From Glycomyces paridis (lineage in GTDB: Bacteria; Actinomycetota; Actinomycetes; Mycobacteriales; Micromonosporaceae): a stretch of 64,000 bases of DNA. Position numbers and translations under genes: made by a program. Shown here one piece after another: positions 1-9,679 of this stretch. Position 1 is the stretch's first letter. Each line of letters begins with the position of its first letter. The notes under the pieces are model-generated. The model was not told the DNA's origin and did not search any database. It saw nothing but the letters and a program-made list of their open reading frames with translations. The DNA is taken from NCBI RefSeq assembly GCF_004912155.1, contig NZ_STGX01000001.1, forward strand, positions 152,957 to 216,956, given 5' to 3'.

Positions 1-1713
1 CTGTGGCTCCCGGCCTCCCGCTGGCCCGCCGTGTTCCGCGAGAGCATCGCCTCGCTGCTGTACGCCGAGAACTGGGCGCTCGCGACCAGGGCCGTCGACT
101 ACCTTTCCCGCGACGAGGCCCCGAGCCCCTTGCAGCACTTCTGGTCCCTATCGATCCAAGGTCAGTTCTACCTCTTGTGGATTGTCCTTATAGGCGCAGC
201 CGCACTCATCGCCCGACGCGGCCCCATCCGCCTCCGCGAAGCCGCGTTCGTCCTGTGCGCCATGGTCTTCGCCGTGTCGCTGACGTACGCGGTCGTGACC
301 ACCGAGACCCGGCAGGCCTGGGCCTACTTCGACACCGGCGCGCGCCTGTGGGAGCTCGCCCTCGGCGGCATGTTCGCCCTCGCCCTCCCGCACCTCAAGG
401 TCCCCGACGCGATCCGCGCCCCGCTCGGCTGGATCGGCCTCGCCGCGCTCCTATCCTGCGGCGCCCTCTTCGAGGTCTCCATGATGTTCCCCGGTTGGAT
501 CGCCCTGTGGCCCTTGGCGGGCGCGATGTGCGTGCTCCTCGCCGGGAACACCGGCCGCCGCTGGGCCGTCGACCGCCTGCTCACCTGGCCGCCGGTGATG
601 CGCCTCGGCGCCTGGTCGTACGCCCTGTACCTGTGGCACTGGCCGATCCTCGTCGTCTACCTGCACCGCATGGGCCGCGACACCGCCACCCTCCTCGGCG
701 GGGCCGCGATCCTCGCCGCCGCGATCGTCCTCGCCGCGGCCACCACCTGGGCCGTCGAGGGCCGCGTCGCCGCCTTCGCCCGCAGACGGCCCGGCCGCCG
801 CTGGTCCCTCGCCACCGCCGCCGCCTTCGCCGTTCCCGTCCTCGCCGTGACCCTTGCGGCCCAGCACGTTCACGCGCAGCGCCAGGACGACCGCACTGCG
901 GCCCTGGCCGAAGCGGCCGCCGACCGCGACTCCTACCCCGGCGCGGCCGTCCTCACCGATCCCGAACTCGCTGCGGGCCTTGCGGAACTGCCGTTCATCC
1001 CGCCGCTCGACAACGTCCGCGACATGCCGGTGATCTACGCCGACGGCTGCGACGCCGGCCTCGAAGGCACCCACGCGACGCCCTGCTCCTACGGCGACGA
1101 GGACGCCGAGCACACCATCGCCCTCGTCGGCGGCTCCCGCATCGCCCACTGGTTCCCGGCCTTCCACGACGCCGCCCTGGACGCGGGCTGGCGCCTGGTC
1201 TCGATCACCAAGTCCGGCTGCCAGTTCAGCACCGGCCAGGAGGACTCCTGTGCCGCATGGAACGAGGAGGCCCTCGCGATCCTGGACGACCTCCGCCCCG
1301 ACCTCGTCGTCACCCTCTCCACCCGCGCCTTCACCTCCGGTGAGGGCATCTACGAGGGCTTCGCCGACCGCTGGCGCACCCTCGACGCCTGGGGCACCCG
1401 AGTCCTCGCCCTCCGCGACCTCCCGCGGCTGGCCGAACCCCTCCCCGAATGCCTTGAGCTGCATGAAGTCGAGGAGTGCACCACCCCGGTGGGTCTCACC
1501 CGCGCCGCGGAGGACCCCACCATCGGCTACACCGATCCGCCCCCGAACGTCGCCTTCGCCGACCTGGTCGAGTACGTCTGCCCCGCAGGCACCTGCCCCG
1601 CGGTCATCGGCAACATCCTCACCTACCGGGACCACTCCCACATGACGGCGACCTACGCCGCCACCCTCGCCCCCTACGTCGAGGCACAGGTACGAACGAC
1701 CACAGGCTGGTGA
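1..1713 (+). CDS. Acyltransferase 3 / SGNH-hydrolase fusion protein, 5' truncated
   Basis: The frame is open to the left edge, so the N-terminus lies outside the window; 570 residues remain. The first half keeps the multi-helix membrane pattern of the OafA/YrhL acyltransferase-3 family, including the typical SPLQHFWSLSIQGQFYLLW stretch. The second half is an extracytoplasmic SGNH esterase-like domain with the block GGSRIAHW (serine near residue 378) and a C-terminal DHSHMTATYA block supplying the Asp/His pair. Proteins of this architecture O-acylate cell-surface polysaccharides, the membrane part passing the acyl group to the SGNH part. The usual GDSH nucleophile block has become GGSR: the serine is kept but the Asp is lost, so activity could be altered. 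The acceptor is not known. The family call is secure; substrate and activity are inference. Confidence 0.85.
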   Translation: MWLPASRWPAVFRESIASLLYAENWALATRAVDYLSRDEAPSPLQHFWSLSIQGQFYLLWIVLIGAAALIARRGPIRLREAAFVLCAMVFAVSLTYAVVTTETRQAWAYFDTGARLWELALGGMFALALPHLKVPDAIRAPLGWIGLAALLSCGALFEVSMMFPGWIALWPLAGAMCVLLAGNTGRRWAVDRLLTWPPVMRLGAWSYALYLWHWPILVVYLHRMGRDTATLLGGAAILAAAIVLAAATTWAVEGRVAAFARRRPGRRWSLATAAAFAVPVLAVTLAAQHVHAQRQDDRTAALAEAAADRDSYPGAAVLTDPELAAGLAELPFIPPLDNVRDMPVIYADGCDAGLEGTHATPCSYGDEDAEHTIALVGGSRIAHWFPAFHDAALDAGWRLVSITKSGCQFSTGQEDSCAAWNEEALAILDDLRPDLVVTLSTRAFTSGEGIYEGFADRWRTLDAWGTRVLALRDLPRLAEPLPECLELHEVEECTTPVGLTRAAEDPTIGYTDPPPNVAFADLVEYVCPAGTCPAVIGNILTYRDHSHMTATYAATLAPYVEAQVRTTTGW

Positions 1714-1995
1714 CCCAACTGCTAGCGCCCTCCCCAGGTCGGGGCATGGGTGCCGTGGAGGCGTCGGTGGTGGTTGCCCGGTCGCGGAGGCGCCGTGAGC
1801 ACAGGGGCTGTTGCCGGTTCGGTCGCAGTCGCGGTGAGAGCGGGCGGCGACAGCGGTGGATGGTCGGGGGGAGTTGTCGAGACAGCGCCCGGTGAGGGTG
1901 GTGGCAGGGGCGGGCAGCGACGGAGCGGCGCGGCTCTGGGCCGAAGAGGTCGGTGCCGGTGAGGCGGGTGCTAGCGCAAGGCGCAGCGGTGCGGG

Positions 1996-3693
1996 TCAGA
2001 GGTATCGGTTTCGATCGCCGAGCATGGGAACGGGCTCGAACCCCCTGGAATTCGAGCTGGCCATGCCGCAGTCTGTGGCGCTCCGTCCCCGCCTCGGTCG
2101 CCTCCGGGACGGGCGGGTTAAGAACGGCGGCTCGCCGGGGTCTTCGGCGGCGGTCACCGATCCGACCTTGGAACATCGCGGCGTATCCGGGACATGCGGT
2201 GTCCGCGTGGTGTTCGCTTCGGCAATCGGCATCGGCTCCGCCTCGGAGGCCCGTGTCGGGATCGCGAACTTCGCTCGGGCCCTTGCCTTCGCGGCGTTCA
2301 TCGCCGCGATCGTCCTGGCCATGTCGACTGCTTCGGCGGCCGGGGCGAGCACATGGCGCGTGCGCTCGGTCCACTCCGAGCGGTAGAGCCCGGTCGGGAA
2401 CGCGTCCGCGTCCGCGTGCAGGGTGTCCATGTCGGCATCGGTTCGCCAATCGGCGCAGCCGCACTCGCCCTCCGAACTCTGGACGCCCTCGCCGTCCGCG
2501 TGGTCGTGGTGGACGATCGACGCCCGTCCCGGGCCGGTCTTCGTGAGCGACCAGCCCTTGGTGTGGATGCGGCCGTGGTGAAAGCGGCACAGCAGGATCA
2601 GGTTCTCGGCGACGGTCGCACCGCCATCGGCCCAATGCTCGATGTGGTGCGCCTCGGTCCAGTAGATGGGGCGTTCGCAGCCCTGCCATGCGCACCCGGC
2701 CGGCTGTTCGAGTTCGAGTTTGCGGCGGAGCGCCGTGTTGGGCAGGCGCAGGGCGCGGCCGAGTTCGACTGCTTCGCCTGCGGCGTAGTCGAACACCGAA
2801 GGGACGACGCCCGCCTCGCAGGCGAGGAGGCGGGCCTTGCCGACGCTGATCGGCTTGCCTTCGAGGAGGGGAAGGCGGCCGGTGTCCTCACCGCGGAGGG
2901 TCTCGATGTCGACGGTGAGGTCGAGGGTGGCGGTGTGGCCGTGCCGGGTCGCCGCATGGGGGCTGGCGCCGTATCCGGCGAGGAGCTGGTGCAGGGCCTC
3001 GGCGTTCCGGTTCGCCTGGGCGGGCAGGACGCCGTCGGCGTCCGACTCGTCCTGGCGGGGCGGGGGCACGGCGGTGGCGAGGTACTTTGCGAACAGCCGA
3101 CCCGTGTCGGCCGCGAGGGTGGCGTCGACGGCCCACATGCCGTTGGGCAGTTCGGCGAGGTCCAAGCGCTGCAAGGACTCCTGTCCCAGACCTTCGAGGA
3201 TCTCCTCGCCTGTGTCGAGGGCGGCAAGGAGCTCCCCGATGTGGGTCCGGACTTCTTCGACCGTGCCGTGGACGCACCACTCTCGGATGAGGTGTTCGGG
3301 GGTGGGGCAGGAGCGCGAGGGGTCGAAGGGCGAGGGGACCGGTTCGCGGTAGTAGGTCTTGGCGTACACGCGCAAGGCCTGGACCTGTTCGAGCCGGCGG
3401 ACGGCCGCGGCGATCCGGTCGATCCGGGCGGTGCCCGTGGTGGCGGCCTCGGTCAGCGCGGTGAACTTGCGTGCGTTCCGGGCGATCGCGCCGAGGTCTG
3501 CGGCGGTCTGGGCGTGGAAGTCGAAGGTGGTGCGCAGCCATTCGCGCAGTCCGGAGTGGCCGTCGACATCGCGAGGGAGGTTGCGGGCGTGCGCCTCGAT
3601 CACCGCAGCCAGCGCGCGGGCGTGCACTTGATTGATCGCCGAGGCGGCATCGTCGAGGAGGGCGTGGACGGCGGTGGGGGTTGGAGCGGTCAT
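1996..3693 (-). CDS. DUF222 / HNH endonuclease domain protein
   Basis: A 565-residue protein with an N-terminal DUF222 helical region (about residues 1-310) followed by an HNH nuclease fold (about 330-385) recognisable by CAWQGC, TEAHHIEHW and LLCRFHHGRIH, which hold the zinc or metal ligands and the catalytic His. This family is often multi-copy in actinobacteria; some members have been linked to mobile DNA but the cellular role is unsettled. The start is the ATG at 3693, preceded by a strong GAGGAGG ribosome site six bases upstream. The last about 100 residues after the HNH fold are low complexity and not recognised. The gene is transcribed alone. Nuclease function is inferred from the motif only. 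Confidence 0.9.
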   Translation of the reverse strand: MTAPTPTAVHALLDDAASAINQVHARALAAVIEAHARNLPRDVDGHSGLREWLRTTFDFHAQTAADLGAIARNARKFTALTEAATTGTARIDRIAAAVRRLEQVQALRVYAKTYYREPVPSPFDPSRSCPTPEHLIREWCVHGTVEEVRTHIGELLAALDTGEEILEGLGQESLQRLDLAELPNGMWAVDATLAADTGRLFAKYLATAVPPPRQDESDADGVLPAQANRNAEALHQLLAGYGASPHAATRHGHTATLDLTVDIETLRGEDTGRLPLLEGKPISVGKARLLACEAGVVPSVFDYAAGEAVELGRALRLPNTALRRKLELEQPAGCAWQGCERPIYWTEAHHIEHWADGGATVAENLILLCRFHHGRIHTKGWSLTKTGPGRASIVHHDHADGEGVQSSEGECGCADWRTDADMDTLHADADAFPTGLYRSEWTERTRHVLAPAAEAVDMARTIAAMNAAKARARAKFAIPTRASEAEPMPIAEANTTRTPHVPDTPRCSKVGSVTAAEDPGEPPFLTRPSRRRPRRGRSATDCGMASSNSRGFEPVPMLGDRNRYL

Positions 3694-4050
3694 ACGGCAC
3701 CTCCTCGAACTTTCCTGCTGATTTCGCTTGTATGTGCTATATCAAGGATAGATCGGACTCGGCGGGGTGTCATCACTCGAACAGGTGAAAGTCAGATGTT
3801 TTCGCAGGTCAGCGGTACCGTACCCCGCGGTCGGGCGTGTCGGACCGCCTCCTCGCGGCAAGCGGAACCCCGCTGGTGAGCGCCGCCCGTCCGGCGCCGG
3901 ACCGCCGCCCAGACCCGTCGGGAGTGCGCCCGCCTTCACCGGTCACCCGCCGCAAAGCCCGCCGCCGACCTCGCTCTTCGCCCGCCGCTTCGTCGCCGCC
4001 CGCTTTGACACCGAACCCCACACCTCCCGCCTGCTGCCGCCGAACTTGAA
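3694..4050. other. Intergenic region upstream of the HNH gene
   Basis: About 350 bases between the HNH start and the subtilase terminator. It contains the HNH ribosome site (3701-3707) and a locally AT-richer stretch at about 3720-3760 that could hold its promoter, but no convincing -35/-10 pair. The rest is C-rich and holds no ORF with coding character. Confidence 0.4.
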
Positions 4051-4075
4051 CGGCCCGGGGCGGAGCCCCGGGCCG
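4051..4075 (-). terminator. Hairpin terminator after the S8 peptidase gene
   Basis: A perfect 11-bp stem (CGGCCCGGGGC at 4051-4061 with its complement at 4065-4075) with a GGA loop lies 27 bases past the stop of the minus-strand subtilase gene. No T-run follows, as is common in high-GC actinobacteria. Confidence 0.65.
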
Positions 4076-4102
4076 ATCACTTCAATGCGGCTTCGGCGTC
4101 GG

Positions 4103-6769
4103 TCAGGTGAGCGTGAAGTCGGCGATGGTCACCGCTCCGTTGACCAGGGTGAACTGGCCGGAATCGGTGCCCGTGCCGGTCTTCGCGGCCTCGAGCGTCG
4201 TCGCTCCCGTGGCGGGCACGAACATCCAGTACGAGCCGTCCGCGCCGGTGGCGCTGTTGTAACCAGACGGCGCGTGCAGTACCGTCGCCCCCTCGACCGC
4301 CGCGCCGGCGGCGGTCACCTCGCCGAGCACCAGGCCGCCGTCGACGGGGGCGCAGGTGCCCGCGGTGCCCACCAGGACGTCGTCGAGCTGCCACCAGAAG
4401 GCCCGCTGGTTGTTGTTGCCGAAGTGGAACTTCAGGCGGGTCTCGGTGGAGGCGGCCCAGGCGGACAGGTCGACGGTGACGGTCTGGGCGGACAGGGTGC
4501 CGGTGTGGTCCCAGATCGGTTCCCAGGTCGCGCCGCCGTCGGTGCTGATGGACACGTCGTGCGTACCCGAGTTCAGGAACGACGCGATCCAGGCGCCGAA
4601 GGTCAACTGGGCGCTGTCGGCGCTGGACAGGTCGAACACGGGCGAGATGAGATCGGTGTCGAGGAGGGCGCCGCCGGGGAGGGCCGCGCCGTCGCCGATC
4701 GCGAAACCGCCGGTGCCGGCCGAGTTCGCGCGCACGCTCTGGAACGCCCAGCCGCCCTCGCCCCGGTTGACGACCGTCCAGCCCTCCGGCAGGGCCCCGG
4801 TCTCGAAGTTCTCGCCGAGCGTCGCGTACCCGTATCCGGGTGCGGTGCAGGTCGAGTCGGCCGTCAGCGCCACCGGGACGCTGCCGCCCGTCGAGGCCGT
4901 GACCGTCTGCGTCGAGTAGCCGGGGTAAGCCGCCTCCACGACGAGGTCCCACTGGTCGACCGGGAGCGTGATGGAGAACTGGCCGGTCGCCGGGTCGGTC
5001 TCGACCGAGACCTGCCCGCCCGCGTTCGAGACGGACGCCGCCAGCGGCCAGCCCTGGCCGGAGCCGTCGGTGACCGTGCCGGTGATGGTGCCGGTCGGGC
5101 GGGTCGCCAGCGTCGAATCCACAGTGGTCGTGACGCCGACGGGGACCGTCACGGCATACGTCTGCGTGGCGTACCAGAACTTCTCGATCGTCACGACGTA
5201 GTCGTCCGCCGGGAGCGCCGGGATCGCATACGTGCCGTCGGCGGCGGTGACCGCCGTGCGCGTCACGTCGCCGGTGAAGGCCACCTTGACGTCCTCCAGC
5301 GGTGCGCCGAGCGAGTCGGTCACGGTCCCTTCGGCGGCGCCGAAGTCGACCACCGGCGAGGCCGTGAACGCCGCGAACGCATCGAGGCGCCCGTGGCCGT
5401 ACACGTTGTTGACCTCGGCGGTCCCGCCGCAGCTCGTGTCGTCCACGTCCACCGCCGAGCCGGCGAGGATGTCGTAGACCGCCTGGTAGTCCCCGGCGAG
5501 CGAGGGCGCGGCGCTGATCATGAGGGCGATCGTGCCCGAGACGTGCGGCGCGGCCATCGAGGTGCCGCTCCTGTAGCCGTACCCGCCGCCGGGCACCGCC
5601 GAGCGGATGCCCAGGCCCGGGGCGGCGATGTCGGGCTTGTTCTGCCCGTCCACGCCCGGCCCCTTCGAGGACTGCGGCGAGATGAGGCCGGTGCTGTCGT
5701 AGGCGCCCACGGCGATCACGTCGGAGTAGGTGCTCGGCGAGTTCGTCGACTCGCACCCGTAGCTGCCGGAGTTCCCCGCGGAGAACACCGGGATGATCCC
5801 CGCGGCGTGCCAGAGCGCCACGACCGCTTCGTAGTACGGGTCGTAGATCGTGCTCGAAGCGCCCCACGAGTTGTTCACGATGTCGGGCGCCTTCGACGGG
5901 TCGGCGTTGTTCCCCGCCAGGTCGGTCGGCGCGGCGATCCACTGGCCGGCCGCGATGAGCCCTTCGCGGCTCGGGCAGCAGCCGTTGACGCTGATCCACT
6001 GGGCGCCCGGGGCGACGCCGATCTGGTTGCCCTGGCCGTCGTCGCCGACCATGGTGCCCATGGTGTGGGTGCCGTGGCCGTCGGTGTCGCACGGGACGCC
6101 GCCGCAGGTGCCCTGCACGTCGAAGAAGTTGTAGTCGTGCGTGAAGGTGCCGTCGTGGTTGTTGCCCCGGTACTGGTCCACCAGCGCCGGGTGCGTGTAG
6201 TCGACGCCGGAGTCGATGCTGGCGATGACGACGCCGTTGCCGTCGATCCCCATGTCCCACACGTCGTCGGCGCCGATCCCGGTGAGGCCCCACTCGGCGG
6301 CCTGCACCCCGATCGCTTCTTCGACGGGTTCGACCGCGGCGTACTCGCCGGGGGCGTCGATCCCGGCGACGGAGTCGAGCGCGGCGAGTTCGGCGAGCAG
6401 GTCGGCGTCGGCGGTGACGCGGATCGAGGAGGAGGCCCAGTACGATTCGTACGCGGCTCCGGCCTCTTCGAGGACGGCGGTCGCCTCGGCCTGGGAGCTC
6501 GTCGCGAACGCCTGCGCGGCTTCGACTGCGGCGGTTCCCTTGTCGGTTTTCGCATCGGCGTCGAAGGCGTCGCTGAAGTCCGGGCCGCCTTGGAAACGTA
6601 TCCAGGCCTCGGCTTCGCCTTCGGCGTCGATCTCGGCGATGAGGGCCGGGTCGGCCTTCTCATCGAGCTGCGCGGTGGCGTCCTCCGCGAATGCGGGGCT
6701 CGCCCCCGCGAGCGCCAGCGCGCCCGCGGTCGCCCCGGCGAGGGCGGTGCGCCATCGTCGTCGTGTCAA
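4103..6769 (-). CDS. Secreted S8 family serine peptidase with C-terminal beta domains
   Basis: An 888-residue precursor. A signal peptide (RRRW followed by a hydrophobic stretch ending SPAFA, about residues 1-28) is followed by an inhibitor-I9-like propeptide region, the subtilisin domain (about 150-470), a carboxypeptidase-regulatory-like repeat (about 478-550) and further beta-rich modules to the end. The catalytic triad is visible: Asp186 in ASIDSGVDYTHP, His232 in DGHGTHTMG, and Ser404 in SGTSMAAPH. It should be exported by Sec and degrade extracellular protein. The only suitable start is TTG at 6769, with a weak ribosome site. It is a single gene with a hairpin terminator just downstream. 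The protease identity is certain; the substrate is unknown. Confidence 0.93.
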   Translation of the reverse strand: MTRRRWRTALAGATAGALALAGASPAFAEDATAQLDEKADPALIAEIDAEGEAEAWIRFQGGPDFSDAFDADAKTDKGTAAVEAAQAFATSSQAEATAVLEEAGAAYESYWASSSIRVTADADLLAELAALDSVAGIDAPGEYAAVEPVEEAIGVQAAEWGLTGIGADDVWDMGIDGNGVVIASIDSGVDYTHPALVDQYRGNNHDGTFTHDYNFFDVQGTCGGVPCDTDGHGTHTMGTMVGDDGQGNQIGVAPGAQWISVNGCCPSREGLIAAGQWIAAPTDLAGNNADPSKAPDIVNNSWGASSTIYDPYYEAVVALWHAAGIIPVFSAGNSGSYGCESTNSPSTYSDVIAVGAYDSTGLISPQSSKGPGVDGQNKPDIAAPGLGIRSAVPGGGYGYRSGTSMAAPHVSGTIALMISAAPSLAGDYQAVYDILAGSAVDVDDTSCGGTAEVNNVYGHGRLDAFAAFTASPVVDFGAAEGTVTDSLGAPLEDVKVAFTGDVTRTAVTAADGTYAIPALPADDYVVTIEKFWYATQTYAVTVPVGVTTTVDSTLATRPTGTITGTVTDGSGQGWPLAASVSNAGGQVSVETDPATGQFSITLPVDQWDLVVEAAYPGYSTQTVTASTGGSVPVALTADSTCTAPGYGYATLGENFETGALPEGWTVVNRGEGGWAFQSVRANSAGTGGFAIGDGAALPGGALLDTDLISPVFDLSSADSAQLTFGAWIASFLNSGTHDVSISTDGGATWEPIWDHTGTLSAQTVTVDLSAWAASTETRLKFHFGNNNQRAFWWQLDDVLVGTAGTCAPVDGGLVLGEVTAAGAAVEGATVLHAPSGYNSATGADGSYWMFVPATGATTLEAAKTGTGTDSGQFTLVNGAVTIADFTLT

Positions 6770-7003
6770 TGCGTGTCCGATCTGTGTGGATCGCGGCGTC
6801 GCGTAATGCGCGGTGCCGCAACGGGTTCGGTGACGGGAACCTCATGGGAGGGCTCCCGCCACGGTCACACTGACAGTTCGGATGTCGTTGCGCAAGAGGG
6901 GATCGGCGAACCTCGATGCCGTGACCTCGGTCGTGTGACCGAATCCACAAGGTACGGGTCCACGAGGGAGCCCGGCACGCGTCGGGCCGTCGGCGGGCCC
7001 GGT

Positions 7004-7885
7004 TCAGCGGAGGAGCAGGTCCGCCAAAGCGAAGGCGAAGAGGGCGACGGCGACGAAGCCGTTGGCGGTGAAGAAGGCGCGGTTGACCTTGGAGAGGTCG
7101 TTCGGTTTGACGACGGCGTGTTCGTAGGCGAGGGCGACGGCGACGACCGCGAGGCCGGTCCAGTAGATCCAGCCGAAGCCGGTGAGGGCGCCGAACCAGG
7201 CGAAGGCGGCCCAGGCGACGACGTGGGTGACGGAGGAGGCGTGGAGGGCTGCTTTGACGCCCCAGCGGGCGGGGGTCGAGTGGACGCCGATCTCGCGGTC
7301 GACGTCGACGTCCTGGCAGGCGTAGATGAGGTCGAAGCCGCCGATCCACAGGCCGACGGCCGCGCCGAGGACGATCGCGGGGCCCGAGCCGTCGAAGGTG
7401 CCGGTCACCGCGAGCCAGGCGCCGACGGGGGCGACCATCTGGGCGAGGCCGAGGATCGCGTGCGGGTAGTTCGTGAAGCGCTTGGCGTACGGGTAGACGA
7501 TGAGGGGCGCGACCGCGAGCGGGCTGAGGACGAGGCACAGCCAGTTGAGCAGGCCCGCCGAGACCAGGAGCGCCACGAGGCTCACCGCGCAGCCGACGTA
7601 CGCCGTGCGCAGCGAGACGGCGCCGGTGACCAGTTCGCGCTTGGCGGTGCGCGGGTTCTGGGCGTCGATCCGGCGGTCGATGATGCGGTTGGCGGCCATC
7701 GCGAGCGTGCGCGCGGCGACCATCGCGACGGTGACCAGGACCAGGACGCGCCAGCTGAAGGCGTCCTCGATCGTCATGACCGTGAGCGTCGAGAGGTAGG
7801 CGAAGGGCAGCGCGAACACCGAGTGCTCGAAGGCGACGAGTTTCAGGAAGTCCTTGACGTGGTTCGGGCGGGCGATCGTGGACAC
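7004..7885 (-). CDS. mqnP: UbiA-family prenyltransferase, probable MqnP of menaquinone synthesis
   Basis: A 293-residue integral membrane protein with about eight or nine helices and both Asp-rich motifs of the UbiA family: NRIIDRRID (around residue 63) and DVDVDREIG (around residue 190), which bind Mg-prenyl diphosphate. The immediate upstream gene, 43 bp away on the same strand, is a UbiD-type decarboxylase. That pairing is typical of the futalosine menaquinone route, where MqnP prenylates the dihydroxynaphthoate-type acid and a UbiD enzyme then decarboxylates it. The GTG start at 7885 has a GAGGAA ribosome site at good spacing. A 4-hydroxybenzoate prenyltransferase annotation would be the generic alternative, but ubiquinone is not expected in actinobacteria. 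Confidence 0.85.
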   Translation of the reverse strand: MSTIARPNHVKDFLKLVAFEHSVFALPFAYLSTLTVMTIEDAFSWRVLVLVTVAMVAARTLAMAANRIIDRRIDAQNPRTAKRELVTGAVSLRTAYVGCAVSLVALLVSAGLLNWLCLVLSPLAVAPLIVYPYAKRFTNYPHAILGLAQMVAPVGAWLAVTGTFDGSGPAIVLGAAVGLWIGGFDLIYACQDVDVDREIGVHSTPARWGVKAALHASSVTHVVAWAAFAWFGALTGFGWIYWTGLAVVAVALAYEHAVVKPNDLSKVNRAFFTANGFVAVALFAFALADLLLR

Positions 7886-7928
7886 GGCGGTTCCTCAGGT
7901 TCGGGGCGGCGGGCGGGCGGGGCGGGGC

Positions 7929-9386
7929 TCAGAGTCCGTACTCTCTCCAGCGGCGGTCGACCGTGGCCCGCACGTCCGAGCTCATCCGCATCGCCTCGGG
8001 CCAGCCGCGCGTGTAGCCCTCGGCGGGGGTCTTCGTCGTCGCGTCGATCCCGGCCTTGCCGCCCCAGAACTGGTGGTAGGACGCGTGGTCGAGGTGGTCG
8101 ACGGGGCCCTCGGTGAGCAGCAGGTCGCGCGAGTAGTCCACATTGCCCAGGGCGCGCCAGGCCACCTCGCGGTAGTCGTGCACGTCGCAGTCGGCGTCGA
8201 CCACGACGATGAGCTTCGTGAGGCTCATCATCTGGAGCCCCCAGATGGCGCTCATGACCTTCTGCGCCTGCTTGGGGTACTTCTTGTCGATCGAGACGAT
8301 GACGCAGTTGTGGAAGACGCCAGCGGCGGGCATGTCGTAGTCGACGACCTCGGGGATCATGATCTTGATGAGCGGCAGGAAGATCCGCTCGGTGGCCTTG
8401 CCGAGCCCGTGGTCCTCCTGGGGCGGCGCCGAGGTGACGATGGTGTGGTAGATCGGCTTCTGGCGCATGGTGATCGCCTCGATGTGCATCACCGGGAACG
8501 GCTCCACGGGCGTGTAGAAGCCCGTGTGGTCGCCGAAGGGCCCCTCGGGGGCGCGCTCGCCGGGCTCGGCCCAGCCCTCCAGGACGATCTGGGAGTTCGC
8601 CGGGACCTGGAGGGGCACGGTGAGGCAGTCGACCATCTCGACGCGCTCGCCGCGCAGGAAGCCCGCGAACAGGTATTCGTCGATGTCCGGGGGGAGCGGG
8701 GCGGTCGCGGCGTAGGCCATGACGGGGTCGGGCCCGATCGCGATCGCGACCGGCAGGCGCTCGCCGCGCCGCTCGGCCTCGGCGTAGTGGCTCGTGGAGT
8801 TCTTGTGGATCTGCCAGTGCAGGCCCACCGAGCGCTGGTCGTGCTGCTGGAGGCGGTAGAGGCCGACGTTGCGCTTGCCGCTCTCGGGGTGCTTGGTGTG
8901 GACGAGCCCGAAGTTGTGGAAGATCCCGCCGTCGCCGGGCCAGACCTGGAGGCCCGGCAGCATGTCGAGGTCGACGTCTTCGCCGGTGAAGACCACTTCC
9001 TGGCACGGGGCCTTGCGGATCTTCTTGGGCGGCACCGATTTGAGCTGCATGAGCTTGCCGAGGCCGTCGCGGATGCCCGCCCAGCCCACCGGGAGTTCGG
9101 GTTTGGCGAGCTCGCCGATGCGGTCGCCGATCTCGTTGAGGTTGGCCACGCCGAGGGCCTTGGCCATGCGCGCCTCGGTGCCGAAGAGGTTGATCGCCAC
9201 GGGGACGGTGCTGCCGGCGGGGCGCTCGAACAGCAGCGCGGGCCCGTCTTCGCGGATGACCCGCTGCGTGATCTCGGAGATCTCCAGGTGCGGGTCGACC
9301 TCGACGCCGATCCGCTTGAGGTCGCCGTCGGCCTCCAGGGCGGCCAGGAACGCCTGGAGGTCCTCGTACGGGAATTTGGGTGCCAC
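7929..9386 (-). CDS. UbiD-family menaquinone biosynthesis decarboxylase
   Basis: A 485-residue UbiD decarboxylase using a prenylated FMN cofactor. The N-terminal PYEDLQAFLAALEADGDLKR stretch is the canonical family start, and the conserved middle GDHTGFYTPVEPFPVMHIEA and the YDMPAAGVFHN region are present. The next gene is the MqnP-like prenyltransferase, so the likely substrate is the prenylated naphthoate of the futalosine pathway. I place the start at the GTG at 9386, which gives the family-typical N-terminus. An in-frame GTG at 9425 would add 13 residues (MAGRPRDG and so on) that look non-conserved; neither has a strong ribosome site. A prenyl-FMN synthase (UbiX) gene is not in the window. 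Confidence 0.88.
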   Translation of the reverse strand: MAPKFPYEDLQAFLAALEADGDLKRIGVEVDPHLEISEITQRVIREDGPALLFERPAGSTVPVAINLFGTEARMAKALGVANLNEIGDRIGELAKPELPVGWAGIRDGLGKLMQLKSVPPKKIRKAPCQEVVFTGEDVDLDMLPGLQVWPGDGGIFHNFGLVHTKHPESGKRNVGLYRLQQHDQRSVGLHWQIHKNSTSHYAEAERRGERLPVAIAIGPDPVMAYAATAPLPPDIDEYLFAGFLRGERVEMVDCLTVPLQVPANSQIVLEGWAEPGERAPEGPFGDHTGFYTPVEPFPVMHIEAITMRQKPIYHTIVTSAPPQEDHGLGKATERIFLPLIKIMIPEVVDYDMPAAGVFHNCVIVSIDKKYPKQAQKVMSAIWGLQMMSLTKLIVVVDADCDVHDYREVAWRALGNVDYSRDLLLTEGPVDHLDHASYHQFWGGKAGIDATTKTPAEGYTRGWPEAMRMSSDVRATVDRRWREYGL

Positions 9387-9486
9387 GTGGCCATTCAACC
9401 ACCCGTCGCGGGGGCGGCCCGCCACGCCCGATGCGGAGTGAACGCGGCCGTTCGCGCGCTGTTCACGGCAAAGCCCGTACAGCCAT

Positions 9487-9505
9487 CCCTAACCCCCACC
9501 CTCCC
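9487..9505 (-). promoter_or_regulatory. G-quadruplex motif, copy 1 of a conserved module
   Basis: On the minus strand this reads GGGAGGGTGGGGGTTAGGG, four G-tracts with loops of one, one and three bases, about 100 bp upstream of the UbiD start and on its coding strand. The same 24-base block (CGGGAGGGTGGGGGTT, N, GGGATGG) recurs at 18870-18893 on the plus strand with one difference. Confidence 0.6.
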
Positions 9506-9679
9506 GGGGAAAGGTAGGTGCAACCTTCCCCGCCGGGTACGACAGAACGGGCCCGTCAAGGCGTTTGCGTCCCTCGAAAGAGTGGTCGCGGCCGCAGGCG
9601 GCGGGGTGGAACCGCAGGTCGGGCGCAATTACGGTGCCGTCTGTCGCACCGGGGCGCTACCATTCTCTGTGATCGATAT

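Noticed and set aside
4077-6293. Long minus-strand and plus-strand ORFs (up to 1449 codons) overlapping the S8 peptidase, UbiA and UbiD genes
   Set aside because: They are other frames of real genes kept open by the high GC; their translations are Arg/Pro/Gly-rich with no domain and no ribosome site.
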